From: Neospora caninum Liverpool
Taxonomy: Eukaryota; Apicomplexa; Conoidasida; Eucoccidiorida; Sarcocystidae
Length of the DNA stretch: 64,000 nucleotides
NCBI RefSeq assembly: GCF_000208865.1
Contig: NC_018395.1
Location: forward strand, 2,015,920-2,079,919
Direction of reading: 5' to 3'
The notes beneath the pieces are model-generated. The model saw only the letters and a list, made by a program, of their open reading frames with translations. It had not been told where the DNA came from and made no database searches. The position numbers were made by a program, and so were the translations under genes. Below are positions 1-11,964 of the stretch, piece after piece (position 1 is the first letter of the stretch; every line of letters begins with the position of its first letter).

Positions 1-283
1 CGCGCGAAACCGTGAACGCGTGAACCCAACAGAACGTGTCCTGCACTCTGTAGCCACTGCGCAGATATTCCGGGACTTAAATAGGCACACATCCTCCCAG
101 ATATGGAGAGGGCTCCTCTCTGTGCTAGGCAAAATGCGAACTGCAAGTCCCTTGGTCCGACATTGAACGTTGCCCAACCAGATCAGACAAACAGAGCTCT
201 CGGAGTGCTGTGCGCCCCGAGATTCGCGAACCTCGGCGCCGGTTTTCCCCCCTGTCCTTGCCTCTCACGCTTGTGCGCCTCAC

Positions 284-3200
284 CTTGGCAACCAGCCGCC
301 TCTCTGCGTCATAACTATGCAGCAGTCTTCTGGCGGATTCCTCATCCGCTTCCGCCTTGTGGCGGGTGGGCGGTCGCCCGTTCGCGTCGTTCTGTCGAGT
401 CCCTTTTGTCCCCGTTTCTCTGTGCGGTCCTCCGTTCTCTTCTGGCCTTTCCAGCGGAAAGAAAGCGGCGTTTTTTCGAGCGTACAGCTGGCCGAGTCTC
501 CAGGCGAGGCCGAGGACATCCCCCATCCCCAGGTTCATGCCTAGGCCGCCGGCAGGAGGGAGTTGGTGCGCTGCATCTCCCGCCAGGAGAACGCGGCAAA
601 GAGGCGTCTTGTTCCCCTTCTCTTTCCCCTCGCGCTCCAGCGTCTGATCCGCCGAGACGTCGCCACACTCCTGGCTTGGGCTTTCACGGCGCGGACGCAG
701 CTCGCCGCCGCGCGCTGGAGAGGCCGTGTGCGCCGTGTTCGCCTCGACCTTTCGCAGTGTCTCGGCGGCGTCGGAGAAAGGGAAAGCTCCACAGAACGCA
801 TTCGCGACTTTCGCGGCCATCGTCCAGCCCCGGGTCTCCACAATCCGCACATCGCGGAGCCGAAGGCCAGCCAGCCGGTGGACGATTTCCTCGCACACCG
901 AAACGGGGAAGTCTTCCCGCGCGCGCTCGTGAGGCGCAAAGAAGGGAATGTGGGCGACGAACTCCCCGCGATCAAGACTGTGGAGAACGACAACGCCGAT
1001 CACGTCTGCATTCATGACGTAGTACAGCATCGAAGGAGGAGGCGTAGGCGACGAACTCACTGCGGGGGGAGGCCGCGGCGAGGCAGCAGAATCTTGACTC
1101 CTCAGGACTTCGTTGCTCCGAATGAGAGCCGCAAGGTGTCGGGAGACAAAGGTAATGTTCACGAGACGCTGGAGACAGTCAACGCCTTCACGGTGGTAGC
1201 CGGGAAGCTGTGCAGCGACAGTCGAGTTCGCGCCGTCACAGGCCACCAGGAAGGCGCTGTCGATGAGGATTTCCTGAGGGCCCTCCGCCCCGGCAACCGC
1301 TCCACTCAACACTTTTGACCTCACGAAGCTGTCAGGTCGTGGATCTGCACACACACGTTCCACACACAGACAGACGGGGAGAGAGGAGACGCAGGTTCCT
1401 CGCGCGAAAGACGTGGCGTATGACCTGCGGAAAACCGAATCTCATCAACCCAGTCTCATCGGCCGCCGACACACACCTGGCATGCCTCCGTCTCTTAGCG
1501 CAAGGCGAAGCGCCTCGAAGAAACGTTCAATGTGGACGGCGCCAGGAACCGGTTCTTCGACGTCTCGACGAGAGCACAGAGACGGCTCTCTGGAAGGCTG
1601 CGAGGCGCCGCGAAGCGCCAACCGACCCCGTACCTGGGAGAGACGCCTGGGGCGCCGTTGAAGGACTCGAGAGACTCTCGCGTTCAACAGTTGTGGCCGA
1701 CAACCACCTTGTTCGGAACAGGATCTCGGGGGCGCCGGCTGAGGCGAAAGGCGGCTGCGCAGCTGAAGGGGGAGAAGGAAGGAATTCGGGATCCGACGCA
1801 GACGGAGACTGTGCTGCGGAGGGAGTCTCCGTCTCGCCAGACGCGGTTTCCGCGAGCAGGCGGCGAGTGGACACAGACGTGAGCGCGAGTGACGGCGCCG
1901 GCAACTCTGCCCAGCTGCCTGGCCCTTTTTCTTGAGCGTGAGAAATCGCCTTGTCGGAGAGGAGACGCGCGTAGAGGAGCGGGAGGAGAATGTGTTGTGG
2001 CAGGTGCATTACGCGGCAAGGACTCTCGCCTTCAAAGTATCGCGTTCTGCCGTCCGGGAGAGTAAACGTGTAGGCGTCTGAGCAAGGCCACAGCAGGTGA
2101 GAAGCGGAGAGACCGAAGAGCATCGCGTGACGTTCGCGACGCGTTCTCGCAAGTCGTTTCGCGACGCCTGGGCAACGACAGCGAATCTGGAGTCACGGAA
2201 AAGCTCGGCACACTTCCCGGGCGGGGCCTCACGCACGTGCACGCGCTGGTCTAAATTCGAGCCCGTCGTTTGTCTCTTCCAAACGGGGGGAAGGGGAGAG
2301 GTTTCGGGGATCGGGGAGCGGACACGTGATACGGCTGCCCGACCGCGCTCTCGACTGCTTCAGTTGACAGCGGAGCGGCAACGCTCCCGCAGGCCAGCAG
2401 GCAGTGGCGCGGCACGGAAGCTTCGCAGGTTGCAGACAAGAAAGTGGAGAAAGTGAAGGCGGGGCCCCTCTTTACCTCCAGAACAGAGAACCGAGACGCA
2501 ACGCCTTACTGCTGAAGTGGTCTCTTGCTGCGATATTGGGATGGGGGTGCGTGCGCGCGGCGACGAGGTGGGTGCAGTACGAGAAGTGTTTCCAGAGATC
2601 CAGAGAGGGAACCTCGTTCTCCAAGACCTCGTCCAAGTGGCCAAACATTCTCCAGACTGTGCACAACAAAGGGAAGACGCGCCTCCAGTCGAAAAACTCG
2701 GTCCACCGATACGCATCTGCACGACGGTCCCTCGTAGCACGCCAGGACTTTGGCCGTTTGCAGATGTCATGTCGCAGGCCTCGTTTCCTGCTGGCAGCTG
2801 CAGTCGCGGAGGCGCGTTTCAAGAGAAAACCGTTCGAAGCCGTCAGACGCTGTCCCGAGTCCGACTTTCTTCGCTCGGAACAGACGCGCTTGCTCTTCCT
2901 CATTCCAGACCCCACCCCTGCGTTGCGTACCTTCCATGGATCGGCTGCTGCAGTAGTGAGCTTTGGGTTGACAGCGCGCCTCTTCATCGCGTTCTACCAA
3001 CAAGAAAGGAACTCGCATGCGTCGAAGAAGCAACGCCAGCGACAGACCGATCGGCCCCGCACCGACGATGAGGACCGGCACGTACAAGTGCCGCCCGTCT
3101 GAGCTCGGAACACCCCGCTCAGCCGACCCAGCGGATCCACGCGGAAAGGCGACTGCAGAATCTCCTGAGCTTTTTTGCTGCAGGGGAGCGGTGGCGAACA

Positions 3201-3570
3201 TCCTCGCTGCAGGTTCTTGCGCCGACAAATCCGGCCTGCGAAACAGACGCTTTGCTGCGGAGCCCCAGCGAGACGGTCCACATGACCCGAGCAGCCACGG
3301 AGGCTCGGGCCCTCTTGGCCGGTAGATAGCCTTGGGAGGTGGAGCTCGGCTGACAGGAGAACGAGGAAAGAGCAGGCACGACTGAATGGTTGGCGCACGA
3401 TGCCGCCGCTCATGTGTTTCGACCTTTCCGGGCGCTGTGGGCGGCGTTTCTACGGTCTTCACGGGGCCAGGACGGAGGACACACCGTTGCGGCCGCGCAG
3501 TTCGAGCCTGAAACACTGCCGACACACGAGCTGTGGCGCCGTGGCGCCTGCCAATAAAAAGCGTTGCCAT
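284..3570 (-). CDS. FAD-dependent monooxygenase, UbiH/PHBH-like (3' end off the left edge)
   Basis: Flavoprotein aromatic-ring hydroxylase-like enzyme, probably NAD(P)H dependent; substrate unknown. Exons 3570-2931, 2656-2510, 2077-1634 and 1344-284 join in phase and encode 764 aa. The last exon ends at an AAG|gtgagg donor, so the C-terminus lies beyond the window. Residues 1-160 are rich in Arg, Ser and Pro with few acids, which suggests an organelle (mitochondrial) leader. The dinucleotide-binding motif GAGPIG is at residues 170-175, followed by VERD about 20 residues later. The exon 1/2 join restores the family motif RSMEVWRMFGHLDEVLENEV. Exon 3 carries LPQHILLPLLYARL; exon 4 carries CDGANS and the FAD motif LLAGDAAHQLPPAGGLGMN. 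A Ser/Pro-rich stretch of about 100 residues in exon 3 interrupts the substrate domain. Family membership is well supported by motifs; substrate and location are inference. Confidence 0.85.
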
Positions 3571-3738
3571 TCTAGAAGTCCGGGGAAAACGAGACGACAG
3601 CCTGTGTAAAAAATGACACGGCGTACCAGCCGCAGGAGAGAGCTAAGGGGGGGGCAAAAACGCGTGACCGCTGAGCAATTCCCCCCTTTCGGCTTTCCAT
3701 CTCGAGCGCAGGAAGCTGCCGCAGTATGGACATGAAAA

Positions 3739-3845
3739 GCAAAGGCAAGTTCCAAACGGGTTCGAGACCCGCAGGCAAAGGCATGTTCCAAACGGGTTCG
3801 AGACCCGCAGGCAAAGGCATGTTCCAAACGGGTTCGAGACCCGCA
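3739..3845. repeat. 36-bp tandem repeat, about 3 copies, with T-arm-like hairpin
   Basis: Copies begin at 3750, 3786 and 3822; the first two are full length and essentially identical, the third is cut after 24 bases, and a slightly diverged copy end precedes the first. Each copy contains CGGGTTCGAGACCCG, a 4-bp stem with the 7-base loop TTCGAGA. This matches a tRNA T-arm and the Pol III B-box consensus GGTTCGANNCC. No acceptor stem, A box or T-run terminator is seen, so no tRNA gene is called. The array lies about 170 bp upstream of the FAD monooxygenase start codon. Confidence 0.85.
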
Positions 3846-5785
3846 CAGGAGTCCAGGTCTGCTCTCCTGTCGGCTCCTTACAGATTTTCGTACAGTTCCA
3901 GGATGCAGAGCAGGGACACGGGCGTTCTTGCAGACGGATGTAGCGTCCGCTTCTTTTATTCACGTTCCACACATGATCGCCTGCGGAGCCGGAAAAGCAT
4001 CGAAGTCTCCGCGGACCTCGAAGCCCCGACAAACTCGAGGTACAGACGACAGTGTTCGGTGTGGCGAAAAGCGGTAGGACTCTGCAGTTGTGACGAGTAA
4101 AGTCTCCAAGATTTCTACACAGGTGTAAAGTTTATACGTGCTCAACAGCGGGAAAACGGAGGGGATGAACCCACACATATACACACCAGGAAGACTTCGG
4201 ACCCCTGCTGGTCGAGCGACTGATGTCCTGATCACTCAGTTCTTCCCTGCGAAACGCCTCCCTGTCGCTTTCAGACACACATCCACCTGGGAAGCGTGGA
4301 GAAGTGTGCCGCGGATGTGGAAGGTTGTATTTATTGGTGATTTAAAAAACACTGGATTCGACTGCTTCCCTCCGACCCATTTGCCTGCCACTCAACACTC
4401 GTGGTTGCATGTCGCCGCGAGAACGCCTTTTCCCGGTACGCACAGAGGGATTTCTGACGGGCACGGCATCGATACTCAAGAGGCGCGAAGTACCACTCAC
4501 AGGAAGAGAAATGACATGGTTTCACCTCATTTGCTTTCAAGAACCTTCGGATCCTTGGCTTTTGCCTCGTCGGTGGGTTTCCCATTTCCTGGGTGAAGAC
4601 CAAATCGGCGCAAGCTAGTACACGGCTCGGCCACCCCGCGACTAGCAAGTCGAAAATGACCAGGTTCCTGCTGGCTGCGGTGTAGTGGATTTTCCTTCGA
4701 TACCAAAAAGGCCCTCTTCTCTCACTAGATCTAAGCTCGTGTGCCAGGGATATCTTGATTTTCGTTATTTTTGGGTTGCTTCCTCTGCTTGTAAGGAATC
4801 AAACACTAACTGAAGCGAGTGAACGCCGACATAATTGAGTGCCTACCTTCCCTGAGAAAAAGGTAACCCGGTAGGCCCCGGGCAGTGTCTGTGTTTTGTC
4901 ATGGCCAGCGTCATGCGCTTGCTCTTTGGAAGACTACCGCTTCATTCGTACGAGTTTGTCCCAGGCGCTTGAGCACATTTAAGCACACACGAGTAGGGAT
5001 ACACGTGTGTGTGCGTGAAGAGGTGTGGTTTACCTGCACACGGCAAAGACCACCCTCCCGCGGCCTCAACGGGTTGTCCGAATAAAAGAACACGATTCAA
5101 CCCAGACACGAGAGAGAACCACAGGTGAGCGCCCGCCACTGCTTGACTGAGTCTGGAGAAAAGGTTGGCACGACACCGGAAGTTTTCCCGAAGAACCACA
5201 TTTTCTTGCCGCTTTCTTCTCCTTAAGAGTTTTCGGAGATCCGTACATTGCCGATATCCGTCCAAGTGTTGCCCCGGCACAACGGGGGGCGGGAGGAACA
5301 AGACAGGAGGGACCCGCGGAACAACCACCGCGAATTCCGTTCAGGAATCACTGTTTCCAATTTAGGACATTGCTTGCCAACAAAAAAGGCAACAGTCCGT
5401 CTGGTAAATTGTCTGTTCGAAAAAACGGTCTCCGTTCCAAGGCGAAGTATCGTCATTTTTGTCATGAGCATGTTGTCGTGGCTGCGTACAAATCACAACC
5501 AGAGAGTCGGATAGTTGCATGATTTCGGCGGTTGTGGTTCTTGTCTTCACCTCAGCCAGGGACTTTTTCCCTCTGGTAGGTCGCTTTTCTGCGCGTCTGT
5601 TTTGACGTGCTCCACGTTGCTGGCTTCTGTCCATTGGGGGAGTTTCGTGGTGCAACGCACAGCACAGGAAGAGTGCACACACCGACATAAAACGGCGGCT
5701 GCCGAGGAATCTCTTCCGCAAGCTTACGTGTTTCCTTTGCACAGCCCTATCCATACCCTTTATATCCGGTTTACTTTCCACCAAA
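3846..5785. other. Intergenic spacer between divergent genes
   Basis: Lies between the divergently transcribed FAD monooxygenase (-) and the coiled-coil gene (+). Open frames are short and lack conserved motifs or consistent splice partners. It presumably holds both promoters and 5' UTRs. No distinct element was recognised. Confidence 0.5.
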
Positions 5786-6932
5786 ATGTCGGCGGCCGTG
5801 GACGCTCAAGCTGTCCCGCTAGGGGGCCAGAGGGTTCCTGCGGGCATGGAAGATCATGCCGACTGGCGCAGCTTGCCGGTTGTGGCAAAAAGTTCAGAGC
5901 CTGAGGACCTTGGCGTTGCGTATGGCAAGGTGCTGAAGCTCCGAACTGAACTGGGGGAAATCAAGAAACTTGTCACAGCCCTCGCTCCCGCCGTCAAGAA
6001 CCTCATCTTCGCATCAGATGCCGGTGAGCCAGGCCCCATCTCATGCGAGGGATCCACGATGCAAATTTTTATTTGCACAGAAAGTGTGTAGAAAAACATA
6101 TTATATGAAGAGTTACCTCCAGGAGACAGGCTTTAATACGGAACGGTCAGCGTCCACGCACCCCAGTGACGGCGACGCGCATTTTGTTTTCAATGTGTCT
6201 GTGCCGATCAGTGCCTTGTCTAACCGTTACACCACCGGTTGTGCCCATGGACCCGAGATGTGCTTTTGTTTTCGCTAGTGTATAGTGGAGTCGCTGAGCG
6301 TCTGAGAGTCCCCGGCGATTGCCTGAAGCTTATCGACTGTGTATTTGATGCTCGCGCGTGTGGTAACGAACGACGCCGCTAGAACATTTCGACAGGCTGG
6401 ACGTTGGGCGTATGTACGCTAATTAATGCATGCACCAGGTTGTTTCTTGTTTTGCGCGTGTTGTTGTGTACCTCTCGATGTGGGTCCAGGCAATGAGGAA
6501 GAAGCGTCGTCTTCAAGGAATCAACTGGAGGAGCAGCTCCAAGAAGTCGAGAAACGAGTAGAAACCGTCCGTACTGATATGCCTGCTGCAGCCGTAGAGG
6601 GTGCCGCCACGGATCGTGCTGAAGGATGGCTGTCGGAGTCCACGGCAGAACTCGTCAAGAACGGGGCAGAGAAGGCTGCCCAGCAGGCACGAGATGTGGT
6701 AGCAGACAGTGCTAACCTATGTCGGACGTGTCTGGATGGCGCATCCCCCAGCGCCAAAGACAGATTTGGCGACTTTAATCTGAAACTCAACAGTTTCACT
6801 CGCAAGCTCTTCTCCGAACAGGGCAAGCTGATGGATGTGTTGAAGGCCATCCGGAAAGAAAGAAACCAACGGCGAACAGAGCCGCAGCCGTCCCAAGACG
6901 CCGGAAATGAACAGTCGGCGCTTCCGAACTAA
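5786..6932 (+). CDS. Small coiled-coil protein, function unknown
   Basis: Two exons, 5786-6023 and 6490-6932, join in phase (GCC G|gtgagc ... ccag|GC) to give 226 aa. The start was chosen because caccaaaATGtcggcg is a strong coccidian start context and no earlier in-frame ATG fits. Residues about 40-70 (YGKVLKLRTELGEIKKL) and 85-105 (NQLEEQLQEVEKRVETV) have heptad-like spacing, suggesting coiled coils. The middle is Ala/Glu rich, and the C-terminal third is basic and then polar. No signal peptide or membrane segment is seen. I do not recognise the family; the exon structure is better supported than any role. Confidence 0.7.
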
Positions 6933-9035
6933 GAGGAGATGCCGTTTTCCTGCGCAACCTTATTCAGCGTGTGTAGAAACGAATTGAAATGCGCCGACAT
7001 GCGTATTTTACATACCTAAGTTTCACATACGCACACACGCGCAAGATTCGTACAGAACTGTTGTGTGTGTGTGTGTGTGTGTACGCCGTGCGAAGTTCCT
7101 TATCCGTAAAGCATATTATTTTGGGACAGTTTAAGAACCATCGTTGGCTCTTCTTAATTTTGTAAATGTGACTTAGCGTTGTCCATGAAGCACGGCAGGA
7201 GGCATGAGAGTCCGACCAAGCCGTGTGGCTGGTGTGGCACACAGCGAACTTACCTCAGAGTAACGCTGGCCCGTTTCGCCGGAAAATACGGCTCAGTATC
7301 TACAGGGTTCGACGGGGTGCCGACGCCATCGCGATGGCCTCGGGCCCCCGACAAACACGAATCTACACCATACTACAAGTGTTCATTAATAATCGGGAAT
7401 TTCATCGGTGCCTGCAACCGCAGCTGCGCACCGGCCGCCGCGCCGTCAGTACGCTGAGTCAGCTAGGCCGACATGGACTGACTAAAATCATGTAGGGGGG
7501 GCGGCATGTGCGGCCTCCACAGAGCGCCGAGAATCGTTTTCAACTAGCAAGGATCCTACTGACACCACGACCAAAGATTGGATACCCCCAGAAACTGTGG
7601 GCATGCCTTGTTACTGTTTGCGGTTTCTTCGTTTCGTCAGCTCAGCGACGGGGCGGCACTTCTCCCCTGCCTCTGTGAGAGATGCAGAACACCAATAGCA
7701 AGGCGAGAAACAGGAGGGGAAAGCCAGCATGCACCCCATAATTCGAATGTGAAGATCGTATCACCCATCCGGCCCGCGACACACAGTTGCAGTGTGTTTA
7801 CCTCTAGTGATTCCCAACCGTTCTGTGGCAAAAAAAGGCAAACAGCCAAGAAGAGATCCACCTTCGTCGGGCATGCCAGCCTCGCCCACTAGTCTGATGT
7901 TGTTCCGTTATTTTGTCAGACCCGCCCGCACAGTCGAGTCCTCAGTTTACAAGGACATTGGGGTCTACGGGAAACCCGCATCACAGGTACACGGCCACAG
8001 GGGCCGTCTACGAAGCCAGATTGTAAGTACTGCTTGCAGTTTACGATTTGGCCCCTCTGAATGTCGGACAGTACCGTACTCACGCTGCAGGTTCTGTGCT
8101 TTACCTACGCGTGTGGTTGGGCAATTTCGGCGACATAAATTTTCTGCAGTGGCTGGGGACGTGCCTTGCTTGTCTTGGGTGCGTTGACCGAATGTTGAAC
8201 CGCTCTACGGTTCGCTATTGGAGGTGTGAACTTGCGAAAAGTTTGAATATGCGAGCGGATCTCTGTTTGGTTTCTGGACAGGTGTCCGCTGTCAAACCAG
8301 AATCAATGACGCAGTCAGCCCGCTCGAATTGACCGGAAACCATTGGTGTGTAGAGCGCCTTTTATAAGCCGTCCAGTTCTGTGCCGTGCTTGCAGCGTCA
8401 CACCCGCCTCGCCTCCTTTCGACGTGAGACGCGGCTCACGGCAACAGCAGGTAAACTGCTTGTATAGGGGCCAGTACGGCATAAACCCTGTTTTTCAAAC
8501 GACACATGTTGAGCTCCTCTAACACTCTTTCAAACACTTTTGCACAGTTCCATGTCTCTGTCGGTTGCATTCGCGTCTGGATCGTCTTCGTGCGGCTCGC
8601 TGGGGCCCGATCGCTCCGCGCCTCAACTCGCGTGTCTTGTGCTTGTACGCTTCTTCCGTTCATGGCTGCCACAACGTGGATCTCGCCAAAATTCCATTTC
8701 TTCTCGTTCTGTCTTGCTTACTGTTAAAGAGAGGGAAGTGACGAGTTTTTATGACGCGGCTTTTACTTCTTGCCTTTCGAAAGAACCCCTTTTTTGTCTA
8801 ACCCCCCTCCCCTCGTTTTGAGAAACGCAGGGGGCGGCTTGGTCCACACCTCTACCTTCTGTACCCAGGTAGCTTCCATGCAACTAAAAGGTTTTTCGCT
8901 GTCGAATTTCCTCCTCCCTTTTTACACACCTTCCATTCTTTGGGGTCTTCTCATGAATTTATCGGCTATTATCGTAGCCCCGCAACTCGAAACCGTCGCG
9001 GTTGCCAAAATCGTCTGCTCTGTAGCAAATCCACG
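6933..9035. other. Intergenic spacer with (TG)n tract
   Basis: About 2.1 kb between two plus-strand genes. It holds the 3' end of the coiled-coil gene, a (TG)n microsatellite and presumably the 5' UTR and promoter of the gene starting at 9036. Open frames here are short and lack recognisable motifs. Confidence 0.5.
7062..7082. repeat. (TG)n microsatellite
   Basis: Uninterrupted TG dinucleotide run of about 10 units, directly visible. Confidence 0.95.
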
Positions 9036-10970
9036 ATGGCGGCCACCGCATCTCCGGCAGCGTCATCCGGGTCACCCTGGAAACGGAATTTCGAAGTAAG
9101 TCGCATCTGTCGAAGGGTCGGCCAAAGCCTCATTCTAACATGGGTGGTGCCGTAGTGAAGATCTGTGGAGAATCTTCACGCCGCACCCAGGGCCTCGCTG
9201 GCAAGCCTGATGAGGTGTCCTGGCTAGTCTCTTCATAGGGTGCGGTCGCTGGTTAAGAACACACTAGGTTTCAACTTGTTCCGTAAAAATGCATTCGTGG
9301 TGCTTGTAGGATGGCACTTTTTCCTTGGCACTGCCTTTCAAGGCTACCACAGAAACTCCCCCACCATCGTACGCTGATCCCCCTTCCTCGGCTTCTTGGT
9401 GTATCATCTTTGGTTTTCGGGCAGCAGTTTTCTCCCAGCCAGTCTATGGAATGAGAGATGTCGAAACGTGAGCTAGGATAACCTGTGAGTACTGAGCCGA
9501 TGCTTTGAGAGAACAAAGATCTGCCGCCGTCTGCGTTGCTAGGAGATGTGCTGACGTGTTCAACCCCGCCAGTATTTGAGGACGCGTTAGTCAAAGTTGC
9601 CCGTTAAGCGTGTGGGTTTCTAAGACTATCGCAGCAGGCACCACCACGGCACTTTGACGGGGGCATGGAAGGAAGCACACTCGTTTGTGAGCACTTCGCG
9701 CCCTCCCTTCTCTGGTTAGAGCCACTTCCCCAGTCGCCGCCCCTCGACTGCCCCATAGATGGAAACGTGTGCTGTTAGAGACTGTAATTTTCTCGCATTG
9801 ACACACAACCAGAGGCATATATGCATGTCCAGCACGCAAATGCACAGGCCGCACACATGTAGGCAGCCGTCCCCGTCCCCCCCCCCTGCCGTCTTTCTGT
9901 AATAACGGAGCTCTTCCTTGTTTCCTGGCGACTTGTGGGCTTCGCAGACGGCCCGCGAACGGGCGACAGCTTCCGCGAACAACTTCATACAGTGTTCGTC
10001 AAGAGTTTTGCTGAGCAGCAGGGGAGGCGCTCGTTCGATTCGAGGATCGTCGTCCTGCCGCACAGAGGGAATATCCCCGCTTAGTGCAGTTAATTTCCCA
10101 GTGCAAGGCGAGCTGCCCATGGGAGACGGCTTCTGTAGAGGGAGGCCGCTGGGCACCACCGGACAGCAAGGCCCCAGCTTCAGCTCACGTGCCTGGTCCT
10201 GCTCTCCTCTCGTTCCCGCTAAGGAGTCCAGTCCATCACCCAATCACAGCGATTTCATACCGTACGAGGAAGCGAAGACCCTCGCCCGGTTCAACGGACG
10301 AGGTCGCGAGTATATCCCTCCGAAGCTAACTGAGGAAAAAGGGATGTTTTCTGGTGGGCGAAGTTTAAAGGCCACTTCGCAGATGAAACGCCAGTTAGAG
10401 TGCGTCACATTTGTGACGAAATTGGACAAGTTGAACAATGCGACAGAACGGACCATAGAGCCGTCCGAGCACACCCCGAAAAAACAAATTTCTGAAAATG
10501 CGGATCCTCCGGATGTGGCGATGCTGCACACAAAACAGCTCAAGGAGATTGAAAATGCCAAGGAGTGTCTAAAGGACATGAATGTGCAAAAACCCTGGCA
10601 ACCGTGGCCGCCCAAGGAGGAGATTCCTACCCTTGTACACCACACTCCTTCTCGTAATCCACTCGCACCGTTCAGCGAGCTCAAGGATCCGCTCGAAAAT
10701 CGAGAGTATGCAGACAGCTGGAGAGATCCTTTGCTGCCCTCTCTTGGTTCCAGATTCCGTTATTCGGACCGGTCGGGTTTGAATGAACCCACCCCTGCGG
10801 ATGCCATGGTTTCCTGGTTCAAGCACAAAAAAGCCGACGTAACAAATGACAGCCCTCCTGAAGGGCTCCCTGGCTTAGTCTCTCTCTTGCACAACCTGTC
10901 AGATGAATGTACGGACCTGCACGACGCCTGGCCGCTCACAGAAAAACGCATGCGGCCGCAGCTTAAGTAG
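9036..10970 (+). CDS. Hypothetical protein, two exons, 360 aa
   Basis: Exon 1 (9036-9095) encodes 20 residues and ends GAA|gtaagt. Exon 2 (9948-10970) begins after a pyrimidine-rich tract and cttcgcag. Both junctions are phase 0 and the total is 360 aa. The start ATG sits in a tccacgATGgcg context. The N-terminal 120 residues are Ser/Gly/Arg rich. From about residue 125 on (IPYEEAKTLARFNGRGREYI) the sequence is less biased and may be a conserved module. Later parts are Pro rich (KPWQPWPPKEEIP) with a short Trp-containing segment (DAMVSWFKHKKAD). No signal peptide, membrane span or known domain was recognised. Confidence 0.65.
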
Positions 10971-11964
10971 ACAGCCCTCGCTTGAGGCTGCCGGCGGGAG
11001 ACTGATCACGAATCCGAGGAGACAGGGGGGGGGAAGTGCAAACAGTTACACGGGGGCGACTGGTTGAGTTCGAGTGGCTGCAGGTGTCTCTCTCGCCGTT
11101 TCGGGTGCAACGGGGAGAGAACCGCGGCGGCCGTGACAGCCTGAGGAAAAGCTTCCTTGTCGAACTCTTGTCTTTGTTACTAGATGCGAAGAAGCCAGCT
11201 CAGAACACTCGAAAGGAGACCATTGTGTTTCGATTCTGGAGCACTCCTCTTCGTAGTAATGTAGCAATGCAGTACGTTCAGTTCGTTCTCCGTACTTTTT
11301 TACGGCGTACTCGTATCATGGAAACCATGAAGCATGCATGTCTACAAAAGGTGAGATCTGCCTTTTTTCAGTTCTCTGCAAGTTCGGGGTTTGTGCGTGT
11401 GCGCGTGTGTCTGTGTGTGTGCATATGCCGCTCAGCAATGAATCTTCCACCTCTGAAAAGTGTCCAGGTTAGAACTTTTCGCTTTTCCAAACGTAGAAAT
11501 CTTTGGCGGGGTCTATCGCCGCGAGAGTGGAGGGGTTTTTCGTGGCGGTCTGGACAGGAGAGCCTGATGATGCCGAGGGCGCTGGGTGACCGCGAGAGAG
11601 TGGACGTCTTGTAGAAAGGTTCCGGCAGTTAGACCCAACTGCTCAAGTTTCCCGATACGAAATGGCATTTGGCTTATTCTCAGAAGCCACGCACACCTCT
11701 GCATTTCTGAGGGAAACCATCTATTCGCCGATCCTCTAGCTGCCGAGAAACCTGAATGCAGACTGTGCCGATCCCTCGTCCTTTAGTGCCTTCTGGTGCC
11801 TACTAACAGACCTACTCATTTCCCGTTCCCTTTACGTGTATCGCTTTCTTCCCATTTTCACCCAGGGTGTCTCTACAGCTCCCCCCACTCGTTTTTTTGA
11901 GTCCTCCCGAAGTCGGCTTGTGCCGACGCTTAACTCGTGGCATGTGTACCTCTGGGAAGCCGTG

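Noticed and set aside
3750..3845. Three tRNA genes or tRNA 3' halves
   Set aside because: Only the T-arm matches; there is no acceptor stem, anticodon arm, A box or T-run terminator.
6425..6432. TGCATGCA elements (also near 27608 and 28316)
   Set aside because: The motif is known as an ApiAP2-type site in apicomplexans, but these copies fall in introns or exon ends and such 8-mers occur by chance; no regulatory call is made.
11036..11614. 192-residue open frame on the plus strand
   Set aside because: Only the METMKHACLQK stretch before a good donor could be coding (an alternative first exon of the next gene); the rest reads through the intron.
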